From assembly GCF_965214215.1 (NCBI RefSeq), contig NZ_CBDCBD010000003.1:744001-808000 (forward strand): a stretch of DNA of 64,000 nucleotides. The letters are read 5' to 3'. The notes under the pieces were generated by a model. It was not told where the DNA came from. It saw only the letters and a list, made by a program, of their open reading frames with translations, and did not search any database. This stretch comes from Poriferisodalis sp965214215 (GTDB taxonomy: Bacteria; Actinomycetota; Acidimicrobiia; Acidimicrobiales; Poriferisodalaceae). A program made the position numbers and the translations under genes. Within the stretch, counting starts at the first letter, position 1. The number at the start of each line of letters is the position of its first letter. Shown here piece by piece: positions 61,866-64,000 of this stretch.

Positions 61866-61916
61866 GGCTCAGCAAGCTTCGTCGCCGAGCCTCGCGGCGC
61901 GACCCCTGCAATTCCA

Positions 61917-61941
61917 CAGCACGGCCCGCGGCCCTGTGCTG
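61917..61941 (-). promoter_or_regulatory. GC-rich hairpin in the presumed leader of the giant gene
   Basis: Arms CAGCAC and GTGCTG, continued inward by GGCC and GGCC, enclose a 3-base loop with a 2-base bulge on one side. It lies 52-76 bases upstream of the GTG at 61865 and, if transcribed, could form a stable leader stem; a regulatory role is inference. Confidence 0.35.
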
Positions 61942-62119
61942 CGTCAGATTTCGTGATTCACCCGGCAGACAGCTTCGCGAGCCCGGCAAGCAGCGCTCAG
62001 CCATTCCGATGAGACCCGGGAAGCCCTCGCGCCCAAGAGGCCCGGCCGGCCGCACCACCACGCGCCTGTACGGCGACGCGGCCACCCCAGATGCCGCGGA
62101 TGCCCGGAGAAGGCTGCGA

Positions 62120-62133
62120 CCCCCCCCCCCCCC
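62120..62133. repeat. 14-base homopolymer (C on plus, G on coding strand)
   Basis: An uninterrupted run of 14 C starts 255 bases upstream of the giant gene's GTG. Such tracts are prone to slipped-strand length change. None this long is seen elsewhere in the window, although its GC content is high. It could also reflect a sequencing or assembly error. Confidence 0.85.
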
Positions 62134-62511
62134 GCAAGAGGTGACCCTCCCCGGGAGCTAGGACAGTTCCAACCCCAGTTCAGGCGCTGTTCGCGACCTC
62201 GCATATGGGTCGGCAATCTACCGCTTCGCCAATAGTCCACGAGACCCTTTGGCACCCCAAAAGAACACTCATTTGGCCACCCGCCCCACCGGCTCGGGCA
62301 GCACCACGACAACCCCGCAATCAGTCCGCGTCCGAGCCCGTCGCAGGCGCATCCGCCCAAGCCGCAAGTTTCCTCCGGGGTCGGCGTCCCTCTACCCAGA
62401 TCCGCCGCCTGGAACACCATGCCAACGAATTGACTTGGGCAACCTCTCCCCGCAAATCATCAGAACAGCACCGGTCTCCCCCCGATTCGTCGGTGCGCTC
62501 CTCCAATTCCC

Positions 62512-62552
62512 ACCTTCAACCAATACATGATGGCCAACTATTACTTGAAGGT
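62512..62552. repeat. 41-bp inverted repeat
   Basis: Arms ACCTTCAACCAATA (62512-62525) and TATTACTTGAAGGT (62539-62552) are inverted repeats matching at 12 of 14 positions, with a 13-base spacer. The outer 8 bp are perfect. It is AT-rich for this genome and lies about 190 bp past the coiled-coil gene's stop and 650 bp before the giant gene. It could be an operator, a terminator or a mobile-element relic. Confidence 0.5.
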
Positions 62553-62739
62553 TGTCCGCAGCTCCGGTCGCCTGGTCCCGGTGATTCACCCTGGATTCTG
62601 AACATGCTTCAAGGATTGGCCCGAGACAAGGACACCGGTCTCGTCCTAGACCGCCTCCGCGACGGGCTCGGGATATTCGATCACCGCTGGATCCGCTTCG
62701 ACACCATCGACCGGGGCTGCTCAGAACCGGTGAGTTAGC

Positions 62740-63519
62740 TCAACCGCGGAGCCACTCCAAGATCGCTGCGGCGCCCGCGAACAGCACGACGACCTCCACG
62801 GGCAACGCGAGGGCGATCTTCCAGGCTCGGCGCCCGGACTCCTTGCGGTCGGCCTCGCGCTCAGCCGCACGCTCTGCGAGATCAGCCTCTCGCCCGGCCG
62901 CACGCTCTCCGAGATCAGCCTCGCGCTCAGCCGCACGCTCTGCGAGATCAGCCTCGCGCTTTCTGAGATCGGCTTCTCGCTCAGCCGCGCGCTCTGCGAG
63001 ATCAGCCTCTCGTTCGGCCGCACGTCCTGCGAGATCAGCTTCGCGCTTTCTGAGATCGGCTTCTCGCTCAGCCGCACGTCCTGCGAGATCAGCCTCTCGT
63101 TCGGCCGCACGCTCTGCGAGATCGGTTTCTCGCTCAGCCGCACGCTCTGCGAGATCGGCTTCGCGCTTTCTGAGATCGGCCTCGCGTTCAGCCGCACGCT
63201 CTGCGAGATCAGCCTCTCGTTCGGCCGCACGTTCTCTGAGATCGGCCTCGCGTTCGGCCGCACGCTCTGCGAGATCAGCCTCTCGTTCGGCCGCACGTTC
63301 TCTGAGATCGGCCTCGCGCAGCTCGATAAGCCGGTCGAACCTCTTGTCCACATGCACGATGAAGGCGTCGAGCTTGGCTTCGACACGCGCCAAATCGGCC
63401 TTGGTAGCGACCTCGGGCGCCGGCACGGGACTCAGCCGCGACATGACGTACTCCGCGACCGTGGCATCGGCCTGTTCACTCATCCAATCGTAAGCACGGA
63501 CTCGAACAGCTTCGGACAC
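62740..63519 (-). CDS. membrane-anchored hendecad coiled-coil protein
   Basis: The 259-residue product starts with a globular stretch of about 60 residues (VSEAVRVRAYDWMSEQADAT, then AEYVMSRLSPVP). A linker helix with ATKADLARVEAKLDAF follows, then about 150 residues of near-perfect ERAAEREADLA and RKREADLA units. It ends in a basic stretch (RKESGRRAWK) before a single hydrophobic helix (IALALPVEVVVLFAGAAAI) and the C-terminal EWLRG. Eleven-residue units predict a right-handed or straight coiled coil. The GTG at 63519 is chosen because GGGAGG lies 5 bases upstream; an ATG 12 codons later is weaker. The layout resembles small DUF1640-like coiled-coil proteins with a C-terminal membrane anchor, but no function can be assigned. 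It is on the same strand as, and upstream of, the giant gene. Confidence 0.75.
   Translation of the reverse strand: MSEAVRVRAYDWMSEQADATVAEYVMSRLSPVPAPEVATKADLARVEAKLDAFIVHVDKRFDRLIELREADLRERAAEREADLAERAAEREADLRERAAEREADLAERAAEREADLRKREADLAERAAERETDLAERAAEREADLAGRAAEREADLRKREADLAGRAAEREADLAERAAEREADLRKREADLAERAAEREADLGERAAGREADLAERAAEREADRKESGRRAWKIALALPVEVVVLFAGAAAILEWLRG
62846..63324 (-). repeat. degenerate 33-bp and ~24-bp tandem repeats in the coiled-coil gene
   Basis: About a dozen units coding ERAAEREADLA (33 bp) alternate irregularly with shorter RKREADLA units. At DNA level they share GCxGAGCGxGAxGCxGATCT cores. Units differ by silent and Ala/Gly, Ala/Thr changes, so the array has aged but is still prone to copy-number change. 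Confidence 0.8.
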
Positions 63520-63559
63520 GTTGGCCTCCCGACGACGCAGCGTACGAAATCGAACGTTG

Positions 63560-63588
63560 ACCGTAAACGGGCTGATATTGACATTCAA
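63560..63588 (-). promoter_or_regulatory. possible promoter of the coiled-coil gene
   Basis: On the minus strand TTGAAT (63588-63583) and TACGGT (63565-63560) are 17 bases apart in a locally AT-rich stretch, about 40 bases before the GTG. On the plus strand a consensus TTGACA (63578-63583) is followed after 16 bases by TATTTT, but no plus-strand gene follows it. Confidence 0.3.
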
Positions 63589-63722
63589 ATGTATTTCGGT
63601 ATTTTTCGATATCTATAACGTCTCACGCCGTGGCTGAGCGGCGACCCCCAACGCCGGTCACCGCGACGCCCGGGCCGAGGCCCACCATCAGCCTCAACGC
63701 ACGCATAGGGTCAACAAGCACA

Positions 63723-63773
63723 GGGATCCTCCAGAACACGGGTATGCGAACACTCCCGATTCTGGGGGATCCC
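63723..63773. terminator. strong 14-bp inverted repeat after the helicase fragment
   Basis: Arms GGGATCCTCCAGAA (63723-63736) and TTCTGGGGGATCCC (63760-63773) pair at 13 of 14 positions around a 23-base loop that holds a further CGGG/CCCG stem. It lies 21 nt downstream of the helicase-fragment stop. It has no T-tract, so it may be a bidirectional terminator, or the end or palindromic unit of a mobile element. Confidence 0.5.
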
Positions 63774-63793
63774 TCACTACACGGCCCGGACCC

Positions 63794-64000
63794 TCAAACG
63801 CTCATCCCACGCGCAAACGCGAAGCGCCGGTATTCATCGACGAGGATCCACCGGAAACCGGCCAGCAGACGCACCCGAGAATCCTCCGCTTCTTCGGGCG
63901 CGAGCTCGACGCCTCGCAGCAGCGCGATGGCCTTTTGCATCACTTCGCGCAGAAGTTCGTCGAAGCTCCTGTCACTGGACTGCGCCGCGGTACCCGAGAA
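63794..64000 (-). pseudogene. C-terminal end of a broken superfamily-I (UvrD-like) helicase frame
   Basis: A frame enters from the right edge and stops at 63794 (68 residues seen). It reads FDELLREVMQKAIALLRGVE, then a helix with EEAEDSRVRL, and LLAGFRWILVDEYRRFAFAR before the stop. An FRWILVDEY sequence is the motif II/Walker B of UvrD/Rep-type helicases, normally DEYQD and followed by hundreds of residues. Here the Gln-Asp is replaced and the frame ends 13 residues later, so the gene appears truncated. The missing part is not found in another frame before the palindrome. A short unrelated protein is the alternative. Confidence 0.45.

Larger units (their letters stand above)
61866..62739. 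other. 874-bp leader/intergenic region of the giant gene
   Basis: I find no convincing gene on either strand; the open frames here lack ribosome-binding sites, family features and consistent codon use. It holds a leader hairpin, a 14-base poly-C and a 41-bp inverted repeat, listed separately. The promoter of the giant gene should be here, but no -35/-10 pair stands out. Confidence 0.6.

Noticed and set aside
8595..61865. RTX adhesin / type I secretion substrate
   Set aside because: No GGxGxDxUx nonapeptide runs and no ABC/MFP/TolC genes; a Sec-type signal peptide is present instead.
62205..62738. 177-codon plus-strand frame in the leader region
   Set aside because: No ribosome-binding site, no recognisable motif, and mixed composition; treated as non-coding.
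62846..63324. Regularly spaced ~33-bp repeats resembling a CRISPR array
   Set aside because: The units are contiguous, in frame and code for an 11-residue coiled-coil unit; there are no unique spacers and no cas genes.
61866..64000. tRNA genes or an integration site in the right flank
   Set aside because: No cloverleaf with a T-arm GTTCRANYC sequence could be found on either strand, and no integrase is present.

Overview
The window looks like chromosome of a high-GC member of the Actinomycetota. Ccr closely follows the Streptomyces-type sequence, DnaX has a long Ala/Pro-rich linker, and Val/Ala/Gly/Asp codons ending in G or C dominate. An uncultured or marine/host-associated Acidimicrobiia is my best guess, from the style of the giant surface protein; no 16S rRNA or other taxonomic marker is present. 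Nearly every gene lies on the minus strand.

Left flank (1-8474): ordinary metabolism and DNA maintenance. A truncated ABC permease and a BMP-family lipoprotein form a nucleoside/sugar uptake pair. Methylmalonyl/ethylmalonyl-CoA epimerase, crotonyl-CoA carboxylase/reductase and a divergent acetyl-CoA acetyltransferase supply three steps of the ethylmalonyl-CoA route (acetyl-CoA to acetoacetyl-CoA, crotonyl-CoA to ethylmalonyl-CoA, epimerisation). Then come a small DUF2283-type gene beside a probable DUF4258 remnant, a 132-residue hypothetical protein, recR and dnaX.

Centre (8595-61865, about 83% of the window): one uninterrupted minus-strand reading frame of 17,756 codons. It encodes an exported protein with a Sec-type signal peptide and on the order of a hundred Calx-beta-like beta-sandwich repeats of about 100-120 residues, most ending in a VxDDD/VDDE-type acidic turn. 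Other modules are set into this rod: three copies of an unfamiliar ~200-residue domain near the N-terminus, six copies of an unfamiliar ~180-230-residue domain recognised by YWL-G-x-x-x-ADNYxDxxDxxWD, four cadherin-like/Ig-like pairs and three He_PIG/CADG-like Ig domains. A 2 x 33-residue acidic tandem repeat and a 76-residue C-terminal cap end the protein. Multi-kilobase internal duplications (13.9-18.95 kb against 22.0-30.2 kb) show that the gene grows and shrinks by recombination. No LPXTG anchor, RTX nonapeptides or secretion genes are seen.

Right flank (61866-64000): an 874-bp leader or intergenic region contains a 14-base poly-C (poly-G on the coding strand), an inverted repeat and a leader hairpin. 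Next is a membrane-anchored hendecad coiled-coil protein, then a strong 14-bp inverted repeat just after the broken end of a helicase-like reading frame that runs off the window.

The candidate undescribed system is the giant repeat protein: its two unnamed inserted domain families, its C-terminal cap and the possibly phase-variable tract upstream. Function (adhesin, cell-surface fibre or predation/defence filament) is inference only.
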